From the NCBI RefSeq assembly GCF_004342175.1, contig NZ_SMAO01000004.1, positions 62,001 through 126,000 of the forward strand: 64,000 nt of DNA, read 5' to 3'. Positions 52,059 to 61,255 of this stretch are shown piece by piece. The translations under genes were made by a program, and so were the position numbers. The notes beneath the pieces are model-generated. The model was not told the DNA's origin and searched no databases. It saw only the letters and a program-made list of their open reading frames with translations. Source of the stretch: Thiobaca trueperi (lineage in GTDB: Bacteria > Pseudomonadota > Gammaproteobacteria > Chromatiales > Chromatiaceae). Numbering within the stretch: position 1 is the first letter of the stretch; the number at the start of each line of letters is the position of its first letter.

Positions 52059-54467
52059 GTGGCGACGGGTAAATCTCGCTCCGCCACGCGCGGACGCAAA
52101 CGCCGATCCGCGCCCAGGCGTTTCCGTCTGGGCGCCTTTCTGTTTCGCTGGACCCTGCTGCTGGCAATCGGCATCGGTCTGGCCGGGCTGGCCTATGGCG
52201 TCCATCTCGACCGCGTGGTGCGGGGTAAGTTCGAGGGCCAGCGCTGGGCGCTGCCGGCGCGTGTTTTTGCGCGTCCGCTGGAACTCTACGCCAATCGCGC
52301 CTTGAGCGCCGATGCCTTCGAGTCCGAACTGAAGCGCCTGAATTATCGTGCGGTCGCCAGGCCGTCCGAGCCGGGAACCTATCACCGCGAAGGTGAGAGC
52401 TTTGAGATCCAGACGCGACCCTTCCGCTTCTGGGATGGTCAGGAGCCCGGTCGTCATCTGGCGATTCAGTTCGCGGACAGGCAGGTCGCCAGTCTGAAAG
52501 ACGCCGACGGCGGCGCGGATCCGGCGCTGGTGCGGCTCGACGCCATGCTGATCGCGAGCATCTATCCCACCCACAACGAGGATCGGGTGCTGGTGCGGCG
52601 CAAGGAGCTGCCCGAACTGTTGATCAAGACCCTGATGGCGGTCGAGGATCGCAATTTTGACCGTCATCTCGGCGTCGATCCCAAAGGCATCCTGCGTGCC
52701 GCTTACAGCAATTTCCAGGCCGGTGCGGTGGTCGAGGGCGCCAGTACCCTGACCCAGCAGTTGGTCAAGAATTTTTATCTCAGCGCGGATCGCACCTTCG
52801 AGCGCAAGATCAAGGAGGCCTACATGGCGCTCCTGCTGGAGCTGCGCTACAGCAAGGACGAGATCCTGGAAGCCTATGCCAACGAGATCTATCTGGGCCA
52901 GGACGGCAGCCGCGCCATCCACGGTTTCGGACTGGCGAGCAATTTCTTCTTCAATCAATCCCTCAGCCAGCTCGGCATCCCCGAGACCGCGCTGCTGGTC
53001 GGCATGATCCAGGCGCCGTCCAGCCTGGATCCGCGCCGTCATCCCGAAGCGGCCCAAAAACGCCGCGATCTGGTGTTGGATGTCATGGTCCGCGACGGTG
53101 TCATTACGCTCGCCGAGGCCGACCGCGCCAAGAAAGCGCCGCTTGGACTGCACGAAGGAGGCGGGCGTCCGGTCGGGAGCTACCCCGATTTCATCACCCT
53201 GGTGCGGCGTCAACTGCAACGCGATTATCGCGACGAGGATCTGCGTTCCGAAGGATTGAACATCTTTACCACCCTGGATCCGCTGATTCAGGCGACGGTC
53301 GAGCGCGCCTTGCCCAAACGGCTGGCCGAGCTGGAAAAGTCGAAGCGCATGAAACCCGGCACCCTGGAAACGGCGGCGGTCGTGACCTCGGTGGATCAGG
53401 GCGAGGTGCTGGCGGTGGCCGGTGGACGCCAGCCGGGTTATGCCGGATTCAACCGTGCGCTGGATTCGGTGCGCTCAATCGGCTCGCTGGTCAAGCCGGC
53501 GGTCTATCTGCTGGCGCTGTCGCAACCTGATCGCTATACCCTGACCAGCAGCATTGATGACCGTCCGGTGAGTCTGCCGGACGGTAACAAACGCTGGGAG
53601 CCGAAAAATTATGACCATCGGGTCTATGGTTCGGTCGTGCTCTATGACGCCCTGGCCCGCTCGCTGAATCTGGCGACGGTCAATCTCGGGCTGAGTCTGG
53701 GGACGAGCAAGGTTGCCGACACCCTGCATCGTCTGGGCGCGCAGCGCAAGATCGTCGGGCGGCCCTCGCTGATGCTGGGCGCGGTCGCGCTCTCGCCGCT
53801 GGAAGTGGCGCAGATCTATCAGACCATCGCCGCCAGCGGCTATCGCGCTCCGCTGCGGGCGATTCGCGAGGTGGTGGATGCACATGGCCGACCGCTGAAC
53901 CGCTATCCGCTGGCGGTCGAGGCCGTTGTCGATCCCAAGGCGGCCTTTCTGACGACCTGGGCCCTGCAGCGGGTGGTGACGAATGGCACCGCCAAGTGGC
54001 TCGGCGATCAGCTTCCCGAAGGCATGACCATGGCCGGCAAGACCGGCACCACCGACGGTCTGCGCGATAGCTGGTTCGCCGGTTTCTCGGGCGACAAAGT
54101 GGCCGTGGTCTGGGTCGGTCGCGACGACTATCAGCCGATGGGGCTGGCTGGCGGCGCGGGCGCGCTGCGGGTGTGGGGCGAATTCATGCTGGCGCTGGAC
54201 AATGAGCCGCTGTCGGCCTCCCCGCCGGATGGCGTGGTGCTCGCCGATGCCTGTGGACGCGCCAATGTCCCCTATATTGGCAACAGCGCCTCGCGCGTCA
54301 AATGTGGCGGCGGTGGCAAACCCGCTGCCAAACGCGAGGCAGGCGGCGGCGCAACGGAACAGGCGGCAGAGCAGGATGCGGTGTCCAAGCCTGAACGCGA
54401 GCCGACGCCTGCGCCGCCGCCGAAACCGCCCACCCGCACGCAGAGCCCCTTTCTGGAAAATCTGTAA
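52059..54467 (+). CDS. mrcB: Bifunctional penicillin-binding protein 1B
   Basis: 802 residues from GTG 52059. Basic cytoplasmic head, membrane helix about 28-50, UB2H-like region, glycosyltransferase domain with catalytic Glu196 in AVEDRNFDRH and GASTLTQQLVKN, then transpeptidase domain with SLVK (Ser476), SLN and KTG (661-663). A Lys/Pro/Ala-rich tail ends ...SPFLENL. Polymerises and cross-links peptidoglycan in the inner membrane. Confidence 0.94.
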   Translation: MATGKSRSATRGRKRRSAPRRFRLGAFLFRWTLLLAIGIGLAGLAYGVHLDRVVRGKFEGQRWALPARVFARPLELYANRALSADAFESELKRLNYRAVARPSEPGTYHREGESFEIQTRPFRFWDGQEPGRHLAIQFADRQVASLKDADGGADPALVRLDAMLIASIYPTHNEDRVLVRRKELPELLIKTLMAVEDRNFDRHLGVDPKGILRAAYSNFQAGAVVEGASTLTQQLVKNFYLSADRTFERKIKEAYMALLLELRYSKDEILEAYANEIYLGQDGSRAIHGFGLASNFFFNQSLSQLGIPETALLVGMIQAPSSLDPRRHPEAAQKRRDLVLDVMVRDGVITLAEADRAKKAPLGLHEGGGRPVGSYPDFITLVRRQLQRDYRDEDLRSEGLNIFTTLDPLIQATVERALPKRLAELEKSKRMKPGTLETAAVVTSVDQGEVLAVAGGRQPGYAGFNRALDSVRSIGSLVKPAVYLLALSQPDRYTLTSSIDDRPVSLPDGNKRWEPKNYDHRVYGSVVLYDALARSLNLATVNLGLSLGTSKVADTLHRLGAQRKIVGRPSLMLGAVALSPLEVAQIYQTIAASGYRAPLRAIREVVDAHGRPLNRYPLAVEAVVDPKAAFLTTWALQRVVTNGTAKWLGDQLPEGMTMAGKTGTTDGLRDSWFAGFSGDKVAVVWVGRDDYQPMGLAGGAGALRVWGEFMLALDNEPLSASPPDGVVLADACGRANVPYIGNSASRVKCGGGGKPAAKREAGGGATEQAAEQDAVSKPEREPTPAPPPKPPTRTQSPFLENL

Positions 54468-54532
54468 ACTGACACCGGTTCCGCCTGAACCATCGTTCAG
54501 GCAGGACTGGTTTAACGAAGACAACATAGCCA

Positions 54533-55495
54533 ATGCAAGCATCCACGACACGGCTGACGAGCCTTATTGCACTGCTGGGATTGACCGCCTGCGGCATGGA
54601 GACGCGGGAGGGACCGGCGGCGCCGGTCGTGCAGGTGACGCCGCGTGACTCCGCACCCGTGAAGCCGCCAGAGACCGAACCGGTGCGCGTCGCAACCCCT
54701 AAACCGGTCGCGCCATCCAAGCCTGTCACACAGGTCTATGCCTACCAGGATCCGTCCGCACCGCCGGAGCCGGCGCCAGCCGTGCCGGGGCCCGCTCCAG
54801 AGTCGGCGCAGGGAGCGACCCCGAGCGCTGGCACCGCCACAACCGCACCGCCGGGTACCGCACCGACTGCACCCGGATCGGTGGCATCCCCAATGGCTCC
54901 ATCAAGACCGGCGCCGCCGTCCAGTTCCAACGCGCCGGCACCGCCAGCCCCGGCATCCACGGTTGCACAGCCTGCGCCCAACGCTTCCACCCCGATCAAG
55001 CCGCCGGAACAGACGCTGGCGAAGGTCGAGCCCAAACCGCCCGAAGCCCCCAAGCCGCCACCAACCACGCCCAAACCGCAGTCCCCAGTGGCCGAAGCGC
55101 CCACGCCGCCGCGACCGGCGGAGCGCGCACCGAGTCCACCTGCACCGCCACTGGCAGCACCCAGTCTGCCGCCAGCCGCGCAGGCACTCGCGAGTCAGGC
55201 CGAGCAGCAGCGTCAGGCTGGCGACTATGCAGGTGCGGCGGCCTCGCTGGAGCGCTCGCTACGGATCAATGCCCCGTCTGACAGCAAGGCGTATCTCTGG
55301 AACCGGCTCGCGCGGGTGCGGATGGAGCAGGGTCAGACCAGTCAGGCAGCGAGTTTCGCGTCCCGTTCCAACGATCTGGCTGGCGGCAACGCGACGGTCA
55401 AACAGGACAACTGGCGCATCATCGCCGAATCCAAACGTCGTGCCGGCGATGTGGCGGGTGCCAGCGAGGCCGAGCGCCGCGCCACTGCGAATTGA
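54533..55495 (+). CDS. Proline-rich lipoprotein with TPR-like C-terminus
   Basis: 320 residues. Signal peptide with lipobox LTAC (Cys at about 22). Residues ~25-215 are a very Pro/Ala-rich, low-complexity stretch likely to span periplasm or cell wall. The last ~95 residues resemble tetratricopeptide repeats: LASQAEQQRQAGDYAGAAASLERSLRINAPSDSKAYLWNRLARVRMEQGQTSQAASFA. Adjacent to mrcB on the same strand, which suggests a role with the penicillin-binding protein, like LpoB, though no clear homology can be claimed. Confidence 0.75.
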   Translation: MQASTTRLTSLIALLGLTACGMETREGPAAPVVQVTPRDSAPVKPPETEPVRVATPKPVAPSKPVTQVYAYQDPSAPPEPAPAVPGPAPESAQGATPSAGTATTAPPGTAPTAPGSVASPMAPSRPAPPSSSNAPAPPAPASTVAQPAPNASTPIKPPEQTLAKVEPKPPEAPKPPPTTPKPQSPVAEAPTPPRPAERAPSPPAPPLAAPSLPPAAQALASQAEQQRQAGDYAGAAASLERSLRINAPSDSKAYLWNRLARVRMEQGQTSQAASFASRSNDLAGGNATVKQDNWRIIAESKRRAGDVAGASEAERRATAN

Positions 55496-55591
55496 GCGGC
55501 AACGGTGTCGGCGCATCTGCCGATGCGCGTGTTTTTGACAGGATCAAGGTGATTTCCTGAGAAATCCATACCTGATAACGCGCCTCGAATA

Positions 55592-55668
55592 GACAGGATT
55601 AACAGGATTTTTCAGGATGCACAAGATTTTAAATGGTTGTTTTTAATTCTGTTAATCCTGTCTGAATT
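55592..55668 (+). repeat. Palindromic repeat of the ACAGGATTAACAGG type
   Basis: Left arm GACAGGATTAACAGGATTTTT and right arm AATTCTGTTAATCCTGTC around an AT-rich centre. Same family as 28225-28296. It lies between the lipoprotein and the DinG-family helicase. Confidence 0.8.
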
Positions 55669-55731
55669 GAATTCATCCATCCTGCGAATCGGGACACTGC
55701 CGTCCGTATTTCCTGCGATCCGTTGAGCGCC

Positions 55732-57639
55732 ATGACCGATCTCTCTCACATCTTCGGCTCTCAAGGGCTGCTGGCCGAGCGGGTGCCCGGCTTCGCCTTT
55801 CGGGCGCAGCAGCAGGCGATGGCCGAGCGCATTGCCGCCGTGCTGGAGGCGGGCGGCGTGCTCATCTGCGAGGCGGGGACGGGCACCGGCAAGACCTTCG
55901 CCTATCTGGTGCCGGCGCTGCTGTTGGGGCGCAAGACCATCCTCTCCACCGGCACGCGCAACCTTCAGGATCAGTTGTTCCATCGCGATCTGCCCCTGAT
56001 CCGCGCGGCGCTGGGACTGCCGGTCTCCGCCGCGCTGCTCAAAGGACGCGCCAATTATCTGTGCCGGCATCGGCTCAATCTGGCCTTAGAGGATCTCACG
56101 GGGTTGGACCTCGCCCTGCGCGCCCATCTCGGACAGGTGCGCGACTGGTCGAAGGCGACCCAGCGGGGCGACATCGCCGAACTCTCCATCCCGGAGGATG
56201 CGCCGGTATGGCCGGCGGTGACCTCCACCACGGATAACTGTCTGGGACAGGACTGCCCGGAATGGCAGGGCTGTCATCTGGTCGCCGCACGGCGCGAGGC
56301 CCAGGCCGCCGATCTGGTGGTGGTCAACCATCATCTGCTCTGCGCCGATCTGGCGCTCAAGGACGAGGGTTTCGGTGAGATCCTGCCGGGTGCTGACTGC
56401 TTCGTGATCGACGAGGCCCACCAGCTCCCCGAGACCGCCTCCAGCTTTTTCGGCATCTCGCTCAGCAGCCGCCAGTTGCTCGATCTGGCCCGTGACACCG
56501 AACTTGAGGCGCGCCACGAGGCAGGCGATGTGCCGGAACTGCCCGACCGTGCCGCACGCCTGAGACGCGCAACGCAGGATCTGCGTTTGGGCTTGGGCGA
56601 TGCGGATCGGCGCGGCCCCTGGCGCGAACTCGACGCTGAATCAGGGGTGCAGCGGGCGCTGGAGACGGTCGAGCGGCGTCTGTCGGCCTTGGCCGACGCG
56701 CTCAAAGCGACCGCCGGACGCGGCAAGGGTCTGGATGCCTGTCTGGCCCGCGCCAAAGATCTGCTCGGTCGTATGCACACCCTGACCGCCGCCGAAACGG
56801 CGGACAGCGTGCGCTGGTTCGAGACCCAGGGACGCGGCTTCCGTCTGCATCAGACCCCGCTGGAGGTCGCCGATCTGTTTCGCGAGCAGATCGGTCAGGG
56901 ACGCACCGCCTGGGTCTTCACCTCGGCCACACTGGCGGTCGGCCAGGGGTTCGCGCATTTTTCGCGTCAACTCGGCATCGAGGAGGCGCTGACCGAGCGC
57001 TGGGACAGCCCGTTCGATTATCCGCATCAGGCGCTCTGGTTCGTCCCGCGCGGCCTGCCGCAACCCTCGGAGCCGGGCTATAACCGGCAGGTGCTCGAAC
57101 TGGCCTGCGAGGTCATCGGCTACAGTCGCGGGCGGGCCTTTCTGCTTTTTACCAGCCATCGCGCCCTGCGTGAAACGGCCGCCGGGCTGGAGGGCCGAAT
57201 CGAGTATCCGCTCCTGGTGCAGGGCACGGCGCCTCGCGCCGAACTGCTGGAGCGTTTTCGTGAGTTGGGCAATGCGGTCCTGCTCGGCACCTCCAGTTTT
57301 TGGGAGGGCGTCGATGTACGCGGTGAGGCGCTGTCCTGCGTGCTGATCGACCGTCTGCCCTTCGCCTCGCCGGGCGATCCGGTGCTGGCCGCGCGCATTG
57401 ATGCGCTGCGTCAGCGCGGCGGCAATCCGTTCCGCGACTATCAGTTGCCGCAGGCTGTGATCGCGCTCAAACAGGGTGCGGGGCGTCTGATCCGGGGGAG
57501 CGAGGATCGCGGCGTGCTGGTGGTCTGCGATCCGCGCCTGCTGTCGAAATCCTATGGCCAGACCTTTCTCGACAGCCTGCCGGCGATGGCCCGCACGCGC
57601 CAGATCGAGGATGTGCGGGCCTTTTTTGGCGCGGACTGA
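55732..57639 (+). CDS. DinG/YoaA-family ATP-dependent DNA helicase
   Basis: 635 residues from ATG 55732. XPD-like superfamily 2 helicase. Walker A AGTGTGKT (48-55); iron-sulfur-cluster cysteines in RANYLCRHRL, DNCLGQDCPEWQGCHL; DEAH box FVIDEAHQLPE; C-terminal motifs TSSFWEGVDVRGEALSCVLIDRLPF and QGAGRLIRGSEDRGVL. Length and lack of a DinG-specific extra domain fit YoaA better. Likely works in replication repair. Confidence 0.92.
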   Translation: MTDLSHIFGSQGLLAERVPGFAFRAQQQAMAERIAAVLEAGGVLICEAGTGTGKTFAYLVPALLLGRKTILSTGTRNLQDQLFHRDLPLIRAALGLPVSAALLKGRANYLCRHRLNLALEDLTGLDLALRAHLGQVRDWSKATQRGDIAELSIPEDAPVWPAVTSTTDNCLGQDCPEWQGCHLVAARREAQAADLVVVNHHLLCADLALKDEGFGEILPGADCFVIDEAHQLPETASSFFGISLSSRQLLDLARDTELEARHEAGDVPELPDRAARLRRATQDLRLGLGDADRRGPWRELDAESGVQRALETVERRLSALADALKATAGRGKGLDACLARAKDLLGRMHTLTAAETADSVRWFETQGRGFRLHQTPLEVADLFREQIGQGRTAWVFTSATLAVGQGFAHFSRQLGIEEALTERWDSPFDYPHQALWFVPRGLPQPSEPGYNRQVLELACEVIGYSRGRAFLLFTSHRALRETAAGLEGRIEYPLLVQGTAPRAELLERFRELGNAVLLGTSSFWEGVDVRGEALSCVLIDRLPFASPGDPVLAARIDALRQRGGNPFRDYQLPQAVIALKQGAGRLIRGSEDRGVLVVCDPRLLSKSYGQTFLDSLPAMARTRQIEDVRAFFGAD

Positions 57640-57663
57640 ATGGTGTCACATCGGGGATGAGCA

Positions 57664-58383
57664 ATGCCGACGAAACGCACGGACATCGACACCGCTTCTA
57701 ACGCCAGCGCCGTCAACGCTTTTCTGCGTCAGGTCGCGACCACGCCTAAAGCCGGCCCGGCGGGCGGGCGCGGGCGTCTGATCTTTGCCCTGGACGCCAC
57801 CGCCAGCCGTGAACCGACCTGGGATCAGGCCGCGCAGATCCAGTCGAACATGTTCGTCGAGACCCGCGATCTGGGCGGACTGGCGATCCAGCTCTGTTTC
57901 TATCGCGGCTTTGAAGAATTCGAGGCGTCCGACTGGTGCCAGGATGCGGATACACTGCTGAAACGCATGAATCGCGTCGTCTGCGCGGCGGGCTTGACCC
58001 AGATCGGTCGGGTGCTCCAGCATGCGCTCGATGAGGCGGCGCGGGAGCGCGTCAATGCACTGGTGTTCGTTGGCGACTGCATGGAAGAAAATCGTGATCG
58101 ACTCGCCGGTCTGGCCGGTCAGCTCGGACTGCTGGGCGTGCCCGCCTTCGTCTTTCAGGAGAGCCGCGATCCCGAGGCCGAACACTGTCTGCGCGACATC
58201 GCCCGACTGAGCGGCGGCGCCTGGTGCCCCTTCGATGTCAACAGTCCACACCTGCTGCGCGATCTGCTCAGTGCCGTGGCCGTCTATGCCGCCGGTGGTC
58301 GCCGGGCACTGGAACAGTATGGACAGTCGCGCGGCGGGGCCATTCTCCAGTTAACGCATCAGATGACCCGCAAAGGAACCTGA
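57664..58383 (+). CDS. VWA-domain-like protein of unknown function
   Basis: 239 residues. A von Willebrand A fold is suggested by GRLIFALDATASREPTWDQA (a MIDAS-like DxTxS in place of DxSxS), LGGLAIQLCFYRG, TQIGRVLQHALDEA and VNALVFVGDCMEENRDRL. No membrane segment. Starts 25 bases after the helicase and seven before the DnaJ-domain gene, so probably one operon. The role is unknown; binding of a partner protein through a metal site is the usual VWA function. Confidence 0.75.
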   Translation: MPTKRTDIDTASNASAVNAFLRQVATTPKAGPAGGRGRLIFALDATASREPTWDQAAQIQSNMFVETRDLGGLAIQLCFYRGFEEFEASDWCQDADTLLKRMNRVVCAAGLTQIGRVLQHALDEAARERVNALVFVGDCMEENRDRLAGLAGQLGLLGVPAFVFQESRDPEAEHCLRDIARLSGGAWCPFDVNSPHLLRDLLSAVAVYAAGGRRALEQYGQSRGGAILQLTHQMTRKGT

Positions 58384-58390
58384 GACTGCC

Positions 58391-59161
58391 ATGCTCGTTC
58401 GCCTGCTGCTCCTGATTGCGCTGATTCTGGCGATCCTCTGGCTGATCTACTGGTTCCGCCGTCTGCCGCCGGAGCGGGCCAGGCGGATCCTGCGCAAAAC
58501 GCTGCTCTGGGGCGGCGGCGGTCTGCTGGCGCTGGCGGTACTGACCGGGCGTCTGCCGTTCATCCTCGCCGCGTTTGGCGCCACGCTGGGCGCGGTCATC
58601 GTGCTGCTGGCGCGGGTCGCGCAGCTCATGCAGTTTTTCCCTTTGCTGCAACGGCTACTGCGCGGACTGGGTCTCGGCGGCGGGGCGGGGTTTGCGCGCA
58701 CGGGCGGCGCCGGTCAGGCATCAAGCATCCGCACCCGCTTTCTGGAGATGCGTCTGGACCATGCCACGGGTGTGCTCGATGGCAGCGTGCTCGACGGTCC
58801 CTTCAAAGGGCGTCAGCTCAGCGAACTGGCGCTCGAAGACTTGCTGCGGATGCTGGAGTTCTATCGCGACAGCGATCCCCGGTCGGTCCCCGTCCTCGAA
58901 GCCTATCTGGACCGTGAGCGTGACGCCGACTGGCGCGAGCGGATGGACGCCCGTGCCAGTACCGGACGCCCGCCAGCGAATACGGCCAGACTGACCGAGG
59001 CCGAGGCCTGTTCGATCCTGGGTCTCGAACCCAACGCCGATCCCGAGACCATCCGCGCCGCCCATCGCCGGCTGATGCAGCGTCTGCACCCGGATCGCGG
59101 CGGTTCCGATTATCTGGCGGCGCAGATCAATGCCGCCAAGCGCCGCCTGCTGGGAGACTGA
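58391..59161 (+). CDS. Membrane-anchored DnaJ-domain protein
   Basis: 256 residues. Two or three N-terminal membrane helices (LLLLIALILAILWLIYWF; LLWGGGGLLALAVLTGRLPFILAAFGATLGAVIVLLARV), a middle domain (RTRFLEMRLDHATGVLDGSVLDGPFKGRQLSEL) found in TIM14/DjlA-like proteins, and a C-terminal J domain (AEACSILGLEPNADPETIRAAHRRLMQRLHPDRGGSDYLAAQINAAKRRLL) with the HPD motif. Should recruit DnaK to the membrane. Confidence 0.88.
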   Translation: MLVRLLLLIALILAILWLIYWFRRLPPERARRILRKTLLWGGGGLLALAVLTGRLPFILAAFGATLGAVIVLLARVAQLMQFFPLLQRLLRGLGLGGGAGFARTGGAGQASSIRTRFLEMRLDHATGVLDGSVLDGPFKGRQLSELALEDLLRMLEFYRDSDPRSVPVLEAYLDRERDADWRERMDARASTGRPPANTARLTEAEACSILGLEPNADPETIRAAHRRLMQRLHPDRGGSDYLAAQINAAKRRLLGD

Positions 59162-59167
59162 TGCGCC

Positions 59168-59614
59168 ATGGTCAAGACCCAGGCCGAAACCCTGATCCAC
59201 TGTCCCGCCACGCAGGTATTCGGCTTCGTCGCCGAGGATTTCGTCCGCAATTATCCGCGCTGGTCGCCCGAGGTGAAGCGGATCGATGCCCTGACCGATG
59301 GCCCGATCCAGGTCGGCTGGACTGGGCAGCAGGTGCGGATCGATGCCGGACGCCGGAGCGACAGCCGGTTCCGCGTCATCGCCTTCGAGCCCGAACGCTG
59401 TCTGATCTTTCAGGGCATCTCTGATCCCTATCAGATCGACTACTGGTTCGAGCCGGTCGGCGCCCAGACCCGTGTCGTCTTCGTCTTTGAACTCCAGCAC
59501 CTGAAGCCGATCCTGCGCCCCTTCGAGTCCCTGATCCGCCGCGTCGCCCAGGACAGCACCGAGCGGACGGTGAGCAATCTCAAATCGCTCATCGAGGCCG
59601 AACGCGTTGCATAG
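59168..59614 (+). CDS. SRPBCC (START/Bet v1-like) family protein
   Basis: 148 residues. KTQAETLIHCPATQVFGFVAEDFVRNYPRWSPEVKRIDAL is the standard opening of polyketide cyclase/SRPBCC proteins, followed by alternating strands (RFRVIAFEPERCLIFQG; TRVVFVFELQHLKPIL) and a C-terminal helix. A hydrophobic-ligand pocket is expected; the ligand is unknown. Follows the DnaJ gene by seven bases. Confidence 0.85.
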   Translation: MVKTQAETLIHCPATQVFGFVAEDFVRNYPRWSPEVKRIDALTDGPIQVGWTGQQVRIDAGRRSDSRFRVIAFEPERCLIFQGISDPYQIDYWFEPVGAQTRVVFVFELQHLKPILRPFESLIRRVAQDSTERTVSNLKSLIEAERVA

Positions 59615-59637
59615 GAATTTCCTGATCCGGAGATCTG

Positions 59638-59790
59638 GTGACGAAGCTGGAGCTTCGTCACCCGCGAGACGAAGCTCCGCTTCGCGACTCCGAGTGATGA
59701 GTGCTCAGGTTGATCCAGGCGAAAGCTCGAAGCCGCCGTCTTGTGAAGCAGAGCTTCATCGCTGAGGTCACGAAGCCGGAGCTTCGTGAC
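59638..59790 (+). repeat. Cluster of short palindromes ACGAAGCtggAGCTTCGT
   Basis: Perfect or near-perfect palindromes at 59638-59661 (GTGACGAAGCTGGAGCTTCG and on), 59667-59687 (GACGAAGCTCCGCTTCGC), about 59742-59760 (GTGAAGCAGAGCTTCATC) and 59767-59790 (GTCACGAAGCCGGAGCTTCG and on). All share GAAGCnnGAGCTTC. They fill the gap before radA. Confidence 0.8.
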
Positions 59791-59830
59791 CAGAGAAACG
59801 CGCGTCGTAACCCGACTTGAGAAACCAGCA

Positions 59831-61198
59831 ATGGCCGCACCCAAACCCCGCACCGCTTATGTCTGCAACGCCTGCGGCGCGCGTCATCCCAAATGGGCCG
59901 GTCAGTGCAGCGATTGCGGTGCCTGGAACAGTCTGGTCGAGGTCGCCGAGAGCAAACGCCCGGCACAGCGGGGTGGCGGTTACACCGGCGCGGCGGAGTC
60001 CAGCCGGATCGAGATTCTGTCCGAGGTCAGCCCCGAGGAGCGCGAGCGTATCCTGAGCGGAATCGGCGAACTGGACCGGGTGCTCGGCGGCGGTCTGGTC
60101 AGCGGCTCGGTGGTGCTGATCGGCGGCGATCCGGGGATCGGTAAATCGACCCTGCTGCTGCAAGCCTGCGCCGCGCTGGCGACGGCGTATCCGGTGCTCT
60201 ATGTCAGCGGCGAGGAATCGCCCCAGCAGATCGGGCTGCGTGCACGCCGGCTGGGTCTGGCCGGCGATGGCATCCGGCTGCTCGCCGAAACCTGCGTCGA
60301 GCGCATCCTGGAACAGGCGGCAGCCGAGCGTCCCCGCATCATGGTGGTCGATTCGATCCAGACCCTGTTCACCGAGGCGCTGCAATCGGCCCCCGGATCG
60401 GTGTCGCAGGTGCGCGATTCGGCGGCGCAACTGGTGCGCTTCGCCAAACAACAGGACACCATCGTCTTTCTGGTCGGCCATGTCACCAAGGACGGCTCGC
60501 TGGCCGGGCCGCGTGTACTGGAGCATATGGTCGATACCGTGCTCTATTTCGAGGGCGAGCACGGCGGACCCTTTCGTATCGTGCGCTCGATCAAGAACCG
60601 CTTCGGCGCGGTCAACGAACTGGGTGTCTTCGCCATGGGCGATCACGGTCTGCGCGAGGTCAAGAATCCGTCGGCCATCTTTCTCTCCCGGCATGACGAA
60701 CCCGTCTCCGGCAGTCTGGTGATGGTCACGCGCGAGGGCACGCGACCGCTACTGGTCGAGGTCCAGGCGCTGGTCGATGAAAGCCCGCTCGCCAATCCGC
60801 GCCGGGTCGCGCTGGGGCTGGATCAGAACCGGCTGTCGATGCTGCTGGCGGTGCTGCACCGGCATGGCGGCGTCGCGCTCTTCAATCAGGATGTCTTCGT
60901 CAACATCGCCGGCGGGGTGCGGATCGCTGAAACCGCCGTCGATCTGCCGCTCATCATGGCCGTGCTGTCGAGCTATCGCGACCGCCCGCTGCCGCTGGAT
61001 CTGGCGGTTTTCGGTGAGGTCGGTCTGTCGGGCGAGGTACGCCCCGTCCCCAATGGACCGGACCGGCTGCGCGAGGCGGTCAAGCACGGCATCCGTCGTG
61101 CCATCGTCCCCAGGGGCAACGCGCCCAAGGAAGGCGTGGAGGGATTGGACATCGTCGCCGTGCGGACACTGGGTGAGGCGCTGGAGGCCGGATCCTGA
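59831..61198 (+). CDS. radA: DNA repair protein RadA
   Basis: 455 residues from ATG 59831; the upstream frame runs through repeats. N-terminal zinc finger C12-x2-C15 and C26-x2-C29; RecA-like ATPase with Walker A GGDPGIGKSTL near 98; RadA motif KNRFG in IVRSIKNRFGAVNELG; C-terminal Lon-protease-like domain (ALGLDQNRLSMLLAVL, VNIAGGVRIAETAVDLPL). Helicase-like branch-migration factor in recombination. Confidence 0.96.
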   Translation: MAAPKPRTAYVCNACGARHPKWAGQCSDCGAWNSLVEVAESKRPAQRGGGYTGAAESSRIEILSEVSPEERERILSGIGELDRVLGGGLVSGSVVLIGGDPGIGKSTLLLQACAALATAYPVLYVSGEESPQQIGLRARRLGLAGDGIRLLAETCVERILEQAAAERPRIMVVDSIQTLFTEALQSAPGSVSQVRDSAAQLVRFAKQQDTIVFLVGHVTKDGSLAGPRVLEHMVDTVLYFEGEHGGPFRIVRSIKNRFGAVNELGVFAMGDHGLREVKNPSAIFLSRHDEPVSGSLVMVTREGTRPLLVEVQALVDESPLANPRRVALGLDQNRLSMLLAVLHRHGGVALFNQDVFVNIAGGVRIAETAVDLPLIMAVLSSYRDRPLPLDLAVFGEVGLSGEVRPVPNGPDRLREAVKHGIRRAIVPRGNAPKEGVEGLDIVAVRTLGEALEAGS

Positions 61199-61255
61199 AC
61201 GGAGTCGAGCGGTTGGCCGTCCGCTGGAAGCTGATCGCTGGCGGCTGACGGCGCT

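Noticed and set aside
51624-53219. Long minus-strand ORF (531 aa) antisense to mrcB
   Set aside because: It overlaps clearly conserved penicillin-binding protein motifs on the other strand; its composition is that of a GC-rich shadow frame.
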